From assembly GCF_000154825.1 (NCBI RefSeq), contig NZ_DS560019.1, positions 620,001 to 684,000 of the forward strand: a DNA stretch of 64,000 nt. Direction: 5' to 3'. Source of the DNA: Anaerofustis stercorihominis DSM 17244. Lineage in GTDB: Bacteria; Bacillota; Clostridia; Eubacteriales; Anaerofustaceae. Positions 33,645 through 42,661 of this stretch are shown here, piece by piece. The notes below the pieces were generated by a model, which did not search any database, was not told the origin of the DNA, and worked only from the letters and a program-made list of their open reading frames with translations. Position numbers and translations under genes: made by a program. Position 1 is the stretch's first letter, and each line of letters begins with the position of its first letter.

Positions 33645-36233
33645 ATGAATGCAAATGATTATACGGAAAAATCGCTTCTCGCAATACAAAATGCACAAAA
33701 CATCGCTATGGATAATAATAATTCTGTAATAGAAGCCGAACATCTGTTATATGCTCTGTTAGAAGATAACGGTGGATTAATAGGTGAAATTTTATCCAAA
33801 ATGGGTGTAGACCTTAACGGATTAAAAAGAGAAGTAAAAAATAAAATCGACAGTTTCCCGAGAGTGTCGGGAGGAAATGAAAATAATTTATACGCAAGCA
33901 ATAATCTAAACAGAGTTATAAATTTGGCTGAAAAGATTGCTAAAAATATGAAAGACGAATACGTTTCGGTAGAACATCTATTTCTGGCTTTATTTAATGA
34001 AGGAGGAAGCTTTATCAAAGACGTATTTAACAGATATAAAGTAACAAAGGAGATGTTTACAAAACAGCTATCCTTAGTGAGAGGGGGAAGAACAGTGACT
34101 AATCAAAATCCTGAAAACACATATAACGTACTTGAAAAATACGGTTCCGACTTGGTAGAACTCGCTAAAAACAATAAACTTGATCCTGTTATCGGCAGAG
34201 ATGATGAAATAAGAAATGTTATAAGGATACTATCAAGGAAGACCAAAAACAACCCTGTATTGATAGGAGAACCGGGGGTTGGTAAAACGGCTATCGCTGA
34301 GGGCTTGGCTCTTAGAATAGTAAGAGGCGACGTGCCAAATAATCTAAAAGACAGAAGCATATTCTCTCTTGATATGGGCGCTTTGGTTGCCGGAGCCAAA
34401 TTCAGAGGAGAATTCGAAGAGAGGATCAAAGCAGTTCTGGATGAAATCAAGAAAAGCGAAGGCAAAATAATATTATTCATCGATGAACTCCATACTATCG
34501 TCGGAGCAGGGAAGACCGACGGAGCAATGGATGCTGGTAATCTTCTAAAACCTCTTCTTGCAAGAGGAGAGCTTCACTGCATAGGTGCTACCACTTTGAA
34601 TGAATACAGACAATACATTGAAAAAGACGCTGCTCTGGAAAGAAGGTTCCAGCCTGTAATGATAGGAGAACCTACTGTAGAAGATACCATAGCCATACTT
34701 AGAGGTCTAAAAGAAAGATATGAAATATATCACGGAGTAAAAATCACGGACCAAGCATTGATATCCGCCGCAACATTATCAAACAGATATATCACAGACA
34801 GATTTTTACCCGATAAGGCAATCGACTTGATCGATGAAGCCTGCGCTTTAATAAAGACCGAAATGGACTCCATGCCGACGGAGCTCGATGAAGTAAACCG
34901 AAAGATAATGCAGTATCAAATTGAAGCTACCGCACTTAAAAAAGAAAAAGATGAATTATCTAAAAAACGCCTTGAAGAAATAAACAAAGAAATTGCTGAA
35001 CTTCAAAGTAAATTCAATGAAATGAAAGCTAAGTGGCTCAAAGAAAAGGATAATATAGGGAAAGCTCAGAGACTCAGAGAAGAGATCGACAAAGTAAATG
35101 TTGAAATCGAGCAGGCACAAAGAGTAAACAACCTCAATAAAGCAGCAGAACTTAAATACGGAAAGCTTCCCGATTTACAAAAGCAACTAAAAGAAGAAGA
35201 AGAAAAATCCAAAGAAAAGAATAATACTCTTTTAAGAGATAAGGTATCAGATGAAGAAATAGCTAAAATCGTTTCTAAATGGACACATATTCCGGTATCG
35301 AAACTCGTTGAAGGAGAAAGAGAAAAACTCCTTCATTTAGAAGATACACTTCACGAAAGGGTAATAGGTCAGGATGAAGCGGTAAGACTGGTATCGGACG
35401 CTATAATCAGATCTCGTGCAGGTATCCAAGATCCGTCAAAACCTATTGGTTCATTCCTGTTCCTAGGTCCTACAGGTGTAGGTAAAACAGAACTTGCCAA
35501 AACGCTCGCTTATACTCTATTCGATAATGAACAAAATATCATCCGTATAGATATGAGCGAATATATGGAAAAATTCAGTGTATCCAGACTAATCGGAGCA
35601 CCTCCGGGATATGTTGGATACGATGAAGGCGGTCAGCTGACCGAAGCGGTAAGAAGAAATCCATACAGCGTGGTTTTATTCGATGAAATAGAAAAAGCTC
35701 ATCCTGATGTATTCAATATACTCCTTCAAGTCCTTGACGACGGAAGAGTTACGGATTCACAGGGAAGAACTATAGACTTTAAAAATACCATCATCATTTT
35801 AACTTCAAACCTCGGAAGCGATTATTTACTGGAAAGCACCGAAAAATATGGTGATATTACAGATGAAACAAAAGATAATATAGATAAATTACTTAAAGCA
35901 AATTTCAGACCTGAATTTTTAAACAGGCTCGATGAAATAGTAATTTATAAACCACTTAAGAAAGACGAAATCTCTAAGATTGTAGATTTAATGCTTAAAG
36001 ATCTTGAAAAGAGAATGGAAGATAAATTCTTACATTTAAATATTACAGATAAAGCAAAAGAATTTATAATAGATAACGGATACGACCCAATATTCGGAGC
36101 AAGACCTCTTAAGAGATTTATTCAAAGCAAAGTGGAAACTCTTATTGCAAAATCAATTCTTTCCAATAACTTTGAAAGCGGAACGACACTTACAGTAGAT
36201 ATTAAAGACGGAGCTTTAGCCGTAACATTCTAA
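33645..36233 (+). CDS. clpB: ATP-dependent disaggregase ClpB
   Basis: 862 residues, full length. There are two Clp_N repeats (about 1-145), then AAA1 with Walker A GEPGVGKTA and Walker B IILFIDELHTIVG. The long coiled M domain (about 405-525) separates this from AAA2 with GPTGVGKTELAK, VLFDEIEKAHPDVFN and the C-terminal small domain ending in FGARPLKRFIQ. The M domain and the absence of a ClpP-binding IGF/L loop distinguish it from ClpC/ClpA. It works with DnaK to rescue aggregated proteins. Its pairing with an RHH protein replaces the usual CtsR or HrcA control. Confidence 0.97.
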   Translation: MNANDYTEKSLLAIQNAQNIAMDNNNSVIEAEHLLYALLEDNGGLIGEILSKMGVDLNGLKREVKNKIDSFPRVSGGNENNLYASNNLNRVINLAEKIAKNMKDEYVSVEHLFLALFNEGGSFIKDVFNRYKVTKEMFTKQLSLVRGGRTVTNQNPENTYNVLEKYGSDLVELAKNNKLDPVIGRDDEIRNVIRILSRKTKNNPVLIGEPGVGKTAIAEGLALRIVRGDVPNNLKDRSIFSLDMGALVAGAKFRGEFEERIKAVLDEIKKSEGKIILFIDELHTIVGAGKTDGAMDAGNLLKPLLARGELHCIGATTLNEYRQYIEKDAALERRFQPVMIGEPTVEDTIAILRGLKERYEIYHGVKITDQALISAATLSNRYITDRFLPDKAIDLIDEACALIKTEMDSMPTELDEVNRKIMQYQIEATALKKEKDELSKKRLEEINKEIAELQSKFNEMKAKWLKEKDNIGKAQRLREEIDKVNVEIEQAQRVNNLNKAAELKYGKLPDLQKQLKEEEEKSKEKNNTLLRDKVSDEEIAKIVSKWTHIPVSKLVEGEREKLLHLEDTLHERVIGQDEAVRLVSDAIIRSRAGIQDPSKPIGSFLFLGPTGVGKTELAKTLAYTLFDNEQNIIRIDMSEYMEKFSVSRLIGAPPGYVGYDEGGQLTEAVRRNPYSVVLFDEIEKAHPDVFNILLQVLDDGRVTDSQGRTIDFKNTIIILTSNLGSDYLLESTEKYGDITDETKDNIDKLLKANFRPEFLNRLDEIVIYKPLKKDEISKIVDLMLKDLEKRMEDKFLHLNITDKAKEFIIDNGYDPIFGARPLKRFIQSKVETLIAKSILSNNFESGTTLTVDIKDGALAVTF

Positions 36234-36235
36234 AT

Positions 36236-36260
36236 AAAAAGGACCTTACGGTCCTTTTTA
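36236..36260 (+). terminator. Terminator of clpB
   Basis: The stem AAAAAGGACC/GGTCCTTTTT with a 4-base loop lies immediately after the stop. Confidence 0.9.
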
Positions 36261-36324
36261 TTTTAATAATATATAAATAAATATTGTAAAAACTAAAACT
36301 TATCAACATATCCACATTTATAAT

Positions 36325-36903
36325 TTATCTCTTTGTTAATATGTCTAAATCACTCTCTTCATACTTATTATGACCTTTTAAACTCTTTTTATATTTCCAG
36401 CATTTTATTGCGTCTTCAAGTGTTTTACCTTTATTATCGTTAAAAAAGTCTCTAATATATGTATTGTATTCAAACTGCTTATCTATCTTAGTCTTTCCTT
36501 TTTTCTTATCTTCCAATATTTTATAATAAGCTTCAACTGCTTCATGATAAGTTTTCCCGCTGTTGGATTTGAGCCACTTCTGAAATAAAACATTAAAAGA
36601 AAAGGAACTTCCTATTTGTTCTTTAAAGAATTTTCTATGATGTTCGGAGCAAACAAAGTTTTCCTCAATGATACTGTTTAAAGTTATTTTTTTGTTTAAA
36701 TGACTTTTCTTTATTGCGGTTTTACTTTCTTTTTTCTCTCCCGTATCCAAATAATGACTTATCCTATCCGTAAGTTCAAGTTTACTCCCGGAAGTTTGCA
36801 GTCCTTCTTTTCTTAAAAAATTTACTAACTCTTCCTTCAAATAATAATAACTTTTAAATGTTTTACTATCTAAGTTTTTATTTAAATCCGGTCTTTCGCT
36901 CAT
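36325..36903 (-). CDS. SAP-domain protein (DUF6434 type)
   Basis: 192 residues. Residues 20-55 form a SAP-like helix-extension-helix (LKEELVNFLRKEGLQTSGSK, LELTDRISHYL). Two related blocks follow, FVCSEHHRKFFKEQIGSSFS...GKTYHEAVEAYYKI and YNTYIRDFFNDNKGKTLEDA, both built around an F-x-D/K-x-GKT/S-x-x-EA pattern. SAP units bind DNA or RNA. The role of this bacterial family is unknown to me. It lies just downstream (minus strand) of a small membrane protein. Confidence 0.7.
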   Translation of the reverse strand: MSERPDLNKNLDSKTFKSYYYLKEELVNFLRKEGLQTSGSKLELTDRISHYLDTGEKKESKTAIKKSHLNKKITLNSIIEENFVCSEHHRKFFKEQIGSSFSFNVLFQKWLKSNSGKTYHEAVEAYYKILEDKKKGKTKIDKQFEYNTYIRDFFNDNKGKTLEDAIKCWKYKKSLKGHNKYEESDLDILTKR

Positions 36904-36924
36904 AATAAGTTCCTTTTTAATTTA

Positions 36925-37392
36925 TTATTGTAATTCTTTTAAATGCTTTAAATGTATTCCTATATGACCTATCCCGAGTATTATGGTTGAAATTATAAGC
37001 CATATTACTTTACCGTATATCCCAAGAAACAAAAATCCCAATATAGGAAGTGTTGCTCCGGCAACCGGAATACCAAACAGCGGGCTGTAAAAATCTTTTA
37101 ATATTTTACTGCTCTTAAAATATCGAACCCACCAATATTCATAAAGAAGCATGAATATAAATGATACTATAAACCATATACTCCAAATCGAAAAAGTATG
37201 GATATTAAAATCTCTAAATATCAAAACCGTACAGCTCACCAAAACTTGACCTATTCGCTCAAACATTATAAATATTTTATTCTCGTTTTCAGAGTTATAA
37301 CCTGCAGGCTGATTTTTGCTCCATATAATATTGGGGATAAAAAGCATAAGTAAATATATTAACCCCACATAAGAAAATCCTAAATGTCCCAT
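36925..37392 (-). CDS. Small multi-pass membrane protein of unknown function
   Basis: 155 residues with hydrophobic segments at about 6-22, 45-60, 66-86, 107-124 and 127-147. The N-terminal GLIYLLMLFIPNIIWSKNQP and the final GIGHIGIHLKHLKEL suggest a family of small membrane proteins often listed only as hypothetical. It may be translated with the SAP gene 21 bases downstream and the methyltransferase 53 bases upstream, though each has its own ribosome site. Confidence 0.65.
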   Translation of the reverse strand: MGHLGFSYVGLIYLLMLFIPNIIWSKNQPAGYNSENENKIFIMFERIGQVLVSCTVLIFRDFNIHTFSIWSIWFIVSFIFMLLYEYWWVRYFKSSKILKDFYSPLFGIPVAGATLPILGFLFLGIYGKVIWLIISTIILGIGHIGIHLKHLKELQ

Positions 37393-37445
37393 ATCATTTT
37401 CCTTTTTTCATATTTATATATCTTAACATAAATAAAATATATGTC

Positions 37446-38072
37446 TTACTTTTTTCCAAAATAATAAAATCCATTGGAAGTATGTCCGTTCATCGTTTTA
37501 AAAGTAACTCTTTCAAATTTCAATTTTTTATAATCCGAAAGTAGTTCTTTTATATAATCAACGTCATGATGTCTTAAAACAGCTCCCTCTTTAAGTTCAA
37601 AGACTCCGTAATTATCATATTTAGCCCTATAAGCATTATATCTATTTATATTTCTTTCATCATCATTCAGTAGAAAATCATTGACATATATTATTCCATT
37701 AGGTTTTAAGACCCTATAAATTTCTTGTATCAAATCCCTTTGGGTATCATCATCACTGATACATGTAAGAACGGCAAACAAAATCACAGAGTCGAAAGTG
37801 TCATTTTTATAAGGTAAATCTCCCTCATTAACTTCAAAATCAATATTGGGATTGTTAGCTTTTGCTCGTTTGATCATATTTTCGGAAAAGTCTACTCCAT
37901 AAAGATTTTTATACCCAAACTCATACAGCTCACTTAACGTTCTTCCGTAACCGCACCCAACATCAAGGATTTTCATATCTTTTTTGACATAATTACTAAA
38001 TTCATTTAAATCGAAAGGTGTTGTAAATTCTTTTTTATCTGCTATACTGTTCCAATACTCTTTTTGTTACAT
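37446..38072 (-). pseudogene. Class I SAM-dependent methyltransferase with a stop at codon 2
   Basis: From the ATG at 38072 (GGAGT six bases upstream) the frame reads ATG TAA, then runs open for 206 residues: QKEYWNSIADKKEFTTPFDL, then MKILDVGCGYGRTL (SAM motif I), LYGVDFSENMIKRA, VILFAVLTCI and RVLKPNGIIYVND. The first 31 residues after the stop are a normal methyltransferase lead-in. No other start codon precedes them, so a sense codon (AAA, CAA or GAA) seems to have changed to TAA. Initiation at the ATG at 37976, directly before motif I, would give 176 residues without the lead-in helix and has no good ribosome site. Substrate unknown. Confidence 0.7.
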
Positions 38073-38110
38073 TTTTTACTCCTTTTAATTTTATATAATA
38101 CCACTATTTA

Positions 38111-38146
38111 TAAAAAAAGAACACATTTATATAAATGTGTTCTTTA
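38111..38146 (-). terminator. Terminator of the OPT/PqqD operon
   Basis: The 15-bp perfect stem AAAGAACACATTTAT/ATAAATGTGTTCTTT is followed by T7 on the minus strand. Confidence 0.85.
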
Positions 38147-38162
38147 AATTACTAATAATAAT

Positions 38163-38516
38163 TTATTTCTTTTCTTTAACGTATCCGATAAATTGATTTT
38201 TAAATAATATCCTAAAAAACTCCGTCAGCCTCGGGATCAATGGTTCGGCTTCTTCTCCGAACTGTTCTTTAACAAGTAAACTTATTTCATAAATAGTTCT
38301 TTTTCCGTCCATTTGCTTCCATACAAAACTTCCGAATTCATCCAAATTGATATTACTTACCTTCGGACGTTTATAAATCTTTTGTGCGATTTTATTATAA
38401 AACCCTTTATGTTCCTGATGTATCACAACGATACCGTCTTTACGAACCGTAAACTCATGATCAGGGGCACAAATCGGGATATAATCCAAATAATTTTCGC
38501 TGTTTTTATTCTTCAT
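38163..38516 (-). CDS. PqqD-family peptide-binding (RRE-type) protein
   Basis: 117 residues with the PqqD fold signature: LDEFGSFVWKQMDGKRTIYE, then ISLLVKEQFGEEAEPLIPRL ending in LFKNQFIGYV. In RiPP pathways this winged-helix domain binds leader peptides for radical-SAM enzymes. Here none is nearby. Instead the gene overlaps the 3' end of the OPT transporter by 11 bases, so the two are translationally coupled. The pairing suggests that it binds or gates peptide substrates of the transporter, but that is inference. Confidence 0.85.
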   Translation of the reverse strand: MKNKNSENYLDYIPICAPDHEFTVRKDGIVVIHQEHKGFYNKIAQKIYKRPKVSNINLDEFGSFVWKQMDGKRTIYEISLLVKEQFGEEAEPLIPRLTEFFRILFKNQFIGYVKEKK

Positions 38517-40449
38517 TACTCTTAGCCTTCTTAAATAATGTTAATTTGAAGAATATAGCAATCAAAATCAAGAAGAATACTATACCACCTAAATTAGAAT
38601 TTAAGAATGTTTGAGAACCGAAGTTTCCTAAGATTTCACCAAGGTTCGAACTTCCGCCTTTCATTGGGATTATAGCGAATACTGCAAGAAGGATACCTAT
38701 AAGACCTTCACCTGCAATCAAACCGGATGAGAAAAGTACACCGTCTTCAACGACAGCTTTCTTCTTAGCTTCATCCATGTCTTTTTTCTTTTCAATAATC
38801 CAACGAATAGCTCCGCCAATCATCATAGGTACACTTAAATGAATAGGTAAGTATAGACCTACTGCAAAAGGAAGAACAGGAATACCAAGGATTTCAACAA
38901 CGATACCTATAAATACTCCGACAAAAATCAAGTTCCATGGAAGGTTTCCGCCCATAACACCTTCTACAATCATCTTCATAAGAGTAGCTTGTGCAGCGGG
39001 AAGCTGAGTTGAACCATATCCCCATGCAGCATTTAATAAGTAAAGTATAGCACCGATTGCAACAGCAGACGCAACAACACCGATTAGTTCACCGATTTGC
39101 TGACGTTTAGGTGTAGCACCTACAATATAACCTGTCTTTAAATCCTGAGACGTATCTCCGGCTATAGCAGCTATGATACATATGACCGCACCGATTGCAA
39201 TGGCTGCTATCATACCTTCTCTGCCGGTTTGACCGGTAAGTTTTAATAAAATACTTGCAATCAATACTGTGGCTATTGTCATACCCGATACCGGATTGTT
39301 ACTGCTTCCGATAAGTCCGACCATACGAGATGATACGGTTGCAAAGAAAAATCCGAATACAACAATCATAAATGCAGAAAATAAGTTGATAGGTACTAGA
39401 GGAATCAGCCATAATATCAAGGCGAAAATAACTATTCCCGCAAGGATAAATGACATAGGTAAATCTCTGTCTGTTCTTAGAGTATCATTATCACTTGATG
39501 TTTTACCAAAGTCTTTTATAGCATCTTTAAATGTAGTAACTATAAGTGGCAATGATTTTATAAGACTTATAAATCCACCTGCGGCAACTGCTCCGGCACC
39601 TATATATTTAATATAGTTTGACCAAATTCCCATAGAACCAAGTTCAGCGTATATTTGACCTATAGTTTGAGAGGTAGAAGGGAAGAGTACTATATTGCTT
39701 CCAAAAAGTACTATCATTGGCATTAATACGAACCAGCCAAGAACACCGCCTGCAAATAAGTAAGACGAAATCTTTGTTCCGCAGATATATCCCACACCAA
39801 GAAGTGCAGGAAGAACATCCGCACCTGCTCCGGCTCCCGGATATGCAGGGATCTCATAGTGAACTTCACTTGGGAAAAGTTTAAGTCCGTCTGCGATAAA
39901 CTTATAAAGAGCAGCTATACCGAGTCCTTTAAATACAAGACCGGCTTTTGCTCCGCCTTCTTCTCCCGCAAGAAGTACTTCCGCACAAGCTTGTCCTTCA
40001 GGATAAGGAAGGGTCCCATGTTCTTTAACGATCAATGCTTTTCTCAGCGGTACCATAAAGAGTACCCCCAAACATCCGCCGATTGCGGCAATAATCGCGA
40101 TTTCAAGCAAAGAAGGGAATGCTGTTTTCCATTCGTTTGCCCATAAGAAAAGTGCAGGAAGGGTAAAGATAGCACCGGCTGCTACGGACTCTCCCGCAGA
40201 ACCAATGGTCTGCACCATATTATTTTCAAGCACTGAATCTCTTTTAAGGATTACTCTGATAATCCCCATTGAAATAACCGCCGCCGGAATGGAAGCGGAT
40301 ACTGTCATACCTACTCTAAGTCCCAAGTAGGCATTAGCCCCACCGAACAATACAGCTATGATGATACCTAATATAATAGATGTCGCTGTAAACTCTGGCA
40401 ATGTCTTTTCGGCAGGGACAAAAGGTTTAAAATTTTCTTGTTCCTTCAT
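38506..40449 (-). CDS. OPT-family oligopeptide transporter
   Basis: 647 residues with about 15 hydrophobic segments. FKPFVPAEKTLPEFTATSII, ANAYLGLRVGMTVSASIPAA and GTLPYPEGQACAEVLLAGE are hallmarks of the bacterial OPT (YSL-related) branch. AGDTSQDLKTGYIVGATPKR and LPFAVGLYLPIHLSVPMMIGG near the C terminus confirm it. OPT proteins import small peptides or metal chelates with protons. It is co-transcribed with a PqqD-family protein and is most likely a peptide importer. Confidence 0.93.
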   Translation of the reverse strand: MKEQENFKPFVPAEKTLPEFTATSIILGIIIAVLFGGANAYLGLRVGMTVSASIPAAVISMGIIRVILKRDSVLENNMVQTIGSAGESVAAGAIFTLPALFLWANEWKTAFPSLLEIAIIAAIGGCLGVLFMVPLRKALIVKEHGTLPYPEGQACAEVLLAGEEGGAKAGLVFKGLGIAALYKFIADGLKLFPSEVHYEIPAYPGAGAGADVLPALLGVGYICGTKISSYLFAGGVLGWFVLMPMIVLFGSNIVLFPSTSQTIGQIYAELGSMGIWSNYIKYIGAGAVAAGGFISLIKSLPLIVTTFKDAIKDFGKTSSDNDTLRTDRDLPMSFILAGIVIFALILWLIPLVPINLFSAFMIVVFGFFFATVSSRMVGLIGSSNNPVSGMTIATVLIASILLKLTGQTGREGMIAAIAIGAVICIIAAIAGDTSQDLKTGYIVGATPKRQQIGELIGVVASAVAIGAILYLLNAAWGYGSTQLPAAQATLMKMIVEGVMGGNLPWNLIFVGVFIGIVVEILGIPVLPFAVGLYLPIHLSVPMMIGGAIRWIIEKKKDMDEAKKKAVVEDGVLFSSGLIAGEGLIGILLAVFAIIPMKGGSSNLGEILGNFGSQTFLNSNLGGIVFFLILIAIFFKLTLFKKAKSNEE

Positions 40450-40543
40450 TTTCGATCTCCTTTGTTTAACATATGCCAGACTATTATAGCAAACAATTTC
40501 ATAAAAATAAAATTTTTTTACAAATTATAATATTTCCACAACT

Positions 40544-40577
40544 AAAAAGTGCCAAGACTGGCTTATCTTGGCACTTT
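40544..40577 (-). terminator. Terminator of the orphan EIIC gene
   Basis: The stem AAAGTGCCAAGA/TCTTGGCACTTT has an 8-base loop, with T5 on the minus strand. Confidence 0.85.
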
Positions 40578-40598
40578 GATGTTTTTTTTAGATTTTAT

Positions 40599-41978
40599 TT
40601 AATTTTCACTTACTTCTTTTGTCTTTTTAACTTGTTTTCTGATCCTGATACCATTTGCGATTGCACATACCAAACTCGTTACCGCAAAGAATATGGCAGC
40701 ACCGTAAGATCTGAGTATTTCAGATACTTTAACCAGTATGAAGTTAAGTGGTGTAGATGCGTTTGATATACAGCTTACCAAACTAAAACCTTCCGGAAGC
40801 TGATAAGAAGCACTTAGCGCAGCCTGAGTAAATATAGGAGCGATGGCTGTGGATAAAAGTACACCGATTGCCATCATAGATATAGCTATAAGTAAACTTC
40901 TAAAAGCATTTTCATTACACATAGGTACAATCAAAGCCATTATGTATGGAGCAGAACCAAGGTCCGCAAAAGGAAGGAATTGATTGTGAGGAACGATCAA
41001 AGCAAGAAGTATGATTATAGGTGTGAGTATTAGTGCGGTAGCTATTGTTGTTGAATTACCCAGAGCAACAGCAGCATCCATACCTATATATATTTTACCT
41101 CTGTTTTTAAATTTCTTATTTACGATCACCTGAGCTCTTTCAGAAATAGGAGTAAGCGATTCTCCGAAATATTTTGCCATTGCAGGGATAAGAACAAGAG
41201 TAGCTCCGAGTGTAATGGCGATTAAAAGATATTTATCATAGGCTTTAATACCATATGCAAGTATACCTATCACAAGCCCGATAACAAAACCTATAATAAG
41301 CGGATCTCCGAGAACCCCGAGCTTTTCTTCCATTTTTTTAGCATTTATATCTATTTTGTTAAGCCCCGGTATTTTATCAATTATTTTATCCACTACGAAT
41401 GAGATCGAAGCCAAAACTACAGTCATCGTATGAGGAAAGCTTATTCCATCCATCTTCGTAACTTTAGCGATTTTATCTGCCGTTAAGTCTGCAAGGACTA
41501 AAGCTATTACGAATTCGCAAACAGCCGCAAGAAGTCCCAATGCTACGGAAGAAGTAACTATGGCAACAAGTGAACCCGTAAACGCCAACTGCCAAAAGTT
41601 CCAAATATCGATATCTGCGGTTTGTGTAAGATTAAAGATCAGCATGACTACATTTACAAGAAGACAAACCGGAATAATAATTGCTCCTACTTTTGTTGAA
41701 AATGCAATCTGAGCTGCTGTAGGCCATCCGACATCAAGGATATTTAAATTTAAATTAAGATTTTCCACCATTTGCTGTGCGGCCGGTCCGATAGTATTTC
41801 CAAGCAAATTGATTACAAGATTTATCCCTATAAAAGCAACTCCCATGGTAAGACCGGATTTAAGTGCTTTTCCAAATCCCGTACCCAGGCAAAGAGCGAT
41901 GACAAAAATAATTATAGGCATCATAACACTTGCGCCAAGGTTAGAAAGGATATCAAAAAAACCTAGTATGTAACTCAT
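40599..41978 (-). CDS. PTS galactitol-family EIIC permease (orphan)
   Basis: 459 residues, a member of the EIIC-Gat family. Landmarks are GTGFGKALKSGLTMGVAFIG, ILDVGWPTAAQIAFSTKVGA, DIDIWNFWQLAFTG and the C-terminal GMDAAVALGNSTTIATALIL with a final basic tail. No IIA or IIB gene is adjacent: the neighbours are the OPT transporter and a PPC-domain protein. It must borrow IIA/IIB from elsewhere, perhaps from the clusters at 51-58 kb, or transport without phosphorylation. It differs in detail from the two EIICs there. Confidence 0.92.
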   Translation of the reverse strand: MSYILGFFDILSNLGASVMMPIIIFVIALCLGTGFGKALKSGLTMGVAFIGINLVINLLGNTIGPAAQQMVENLNLNLNILDVGWPTAAQIAFSTKVGAIIIPVCLLVNVVMLIFNLTQTADIDIWNFWQLAFTGSLVAIVTSSVALGLLAAVCEFVIALVLADLTADKIAKVTKMDGISFPHTMTVVLASISFVVDKIIDKIPGLNKIDINAKKMEEKLGVLGDPLIIGFVIGLVIGILAYGIKAYDKYLLIAITLGATLVLIPAMAKYFGESLTPISERAQVIVNKKFKNRGKIYIGMDAAVALGNSTTIATALILTPIIILLALIVPHNQFLPFADLGSAPYIMALIVPMCNENAFRSLLIAISMMAIGVLLSTAIAPIFTQAALSASYQLPEGFSLVSCISNASTPLNFILVKVSEILRSYGAAIFFAVTSLVCAIANGIRIRKQVKKTKEVSEN

Positions 41979-42191
41979 AACGTACCCCCTAAATGAATAT
42001 TTATTAATTTTATTATATACTCTTTTTTATATGCAGTCAAAGAAAACATAATAATGAATTAAATTAATTGTTAGAGTTTTATTTATATTTGATTAAATAT
42101 ACATTAAGAATCAAACACTTGCTTGTTCTTTTATTTTAGAAGAAGTATAATTATGATAGCATTAAATAATTTCTTGAGGGGAGAGATTAAA

Positions 42192-42614
42192 ATGGAATTT
42201 AGAAAATTTAAAGAAAAATACATAATCAGACTCAATAAAGGAGATGAAGTAATATCCAGTATAACGGATTTATGCAGGAAAGAAAATATTAAGCTGGGAA
42301 GTTTCGTTGGACTCGGGGCTGCAAGTAAAGCAACGATAGGATTATACGATACCGAAAATAAATTATATCATCAAACCACCATGGAAGAACCTATGGAAAT
42401 AACTTCCCTTGTCGGCAATATTTCAACATTTGACGATGAAGTCTACTTGCACGTACATATAAATCTTTGCAATAAAGATATGCAGATTTTCGGAGGACAC
42501 TTAAATGAATGCATCATCTCCGCTACCAGTGAAATCACACTTCTTAATATAGAAGGAAAAGTTGAAAGAGAATACGATGAAGAAACCGGACTTAATTTAT
42601 ATAAATTCTTATAA
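42192..42614 (+). CDS. PPC (DUF296)-domain protein
   Basis: 140 residues from the ATG at 42192, with GAGGGGAGAG upstream; an in-frame ATG at 42123 has no ribosome site. The PPC fold is visible: RKFKEKYIIRLNKGDEVISS, GSFVGLGAASKATIGLYD, and the conserved LHVHINLCNKDMQIFGGHLN with EITLLNIEG. In plants the domain is joined to AT-hooks. Bacterial stand-alone forms are trimers that bind metal through the histidines, with no clear DNA role. Single gene. Confidence 0.88.
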   Translation: MEFRKFKEKYIIRLNKGDEVISSITDLCRKENIKLGSFVGLGAASKATIGLYDTENKLYHQTTMEEPMEITSLVGNISTFDDEVYLHVHINLCNKDMQIFGGHLNECIISATSEITLLNIEGKVEREYDEETGLNLYKFL

Positions 42615-42615
42615 T

Positions 42616-42650
42616 AAAAAATCTCATAGAAAATTCTATGAGATTTTTGT
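42616..42650. terminator. Bidirectional terminator between the PPC gene and the Opu operon
   Basis: The stem AAAAATCTCATAGAA/TTCTATGAGATTTTT with a minimal loop lies between convergent genes. Confidence 0.9.
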
Positions 42651-42661
42651 TTTTTCTAAAA

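Noticed and set aside
42123-42191. N-terminal extension of the PPC protein
   Set aside because: The residues are not PPC-like and the ribosome site GAGGGGAGAG sits directly before the ATG at 42192.
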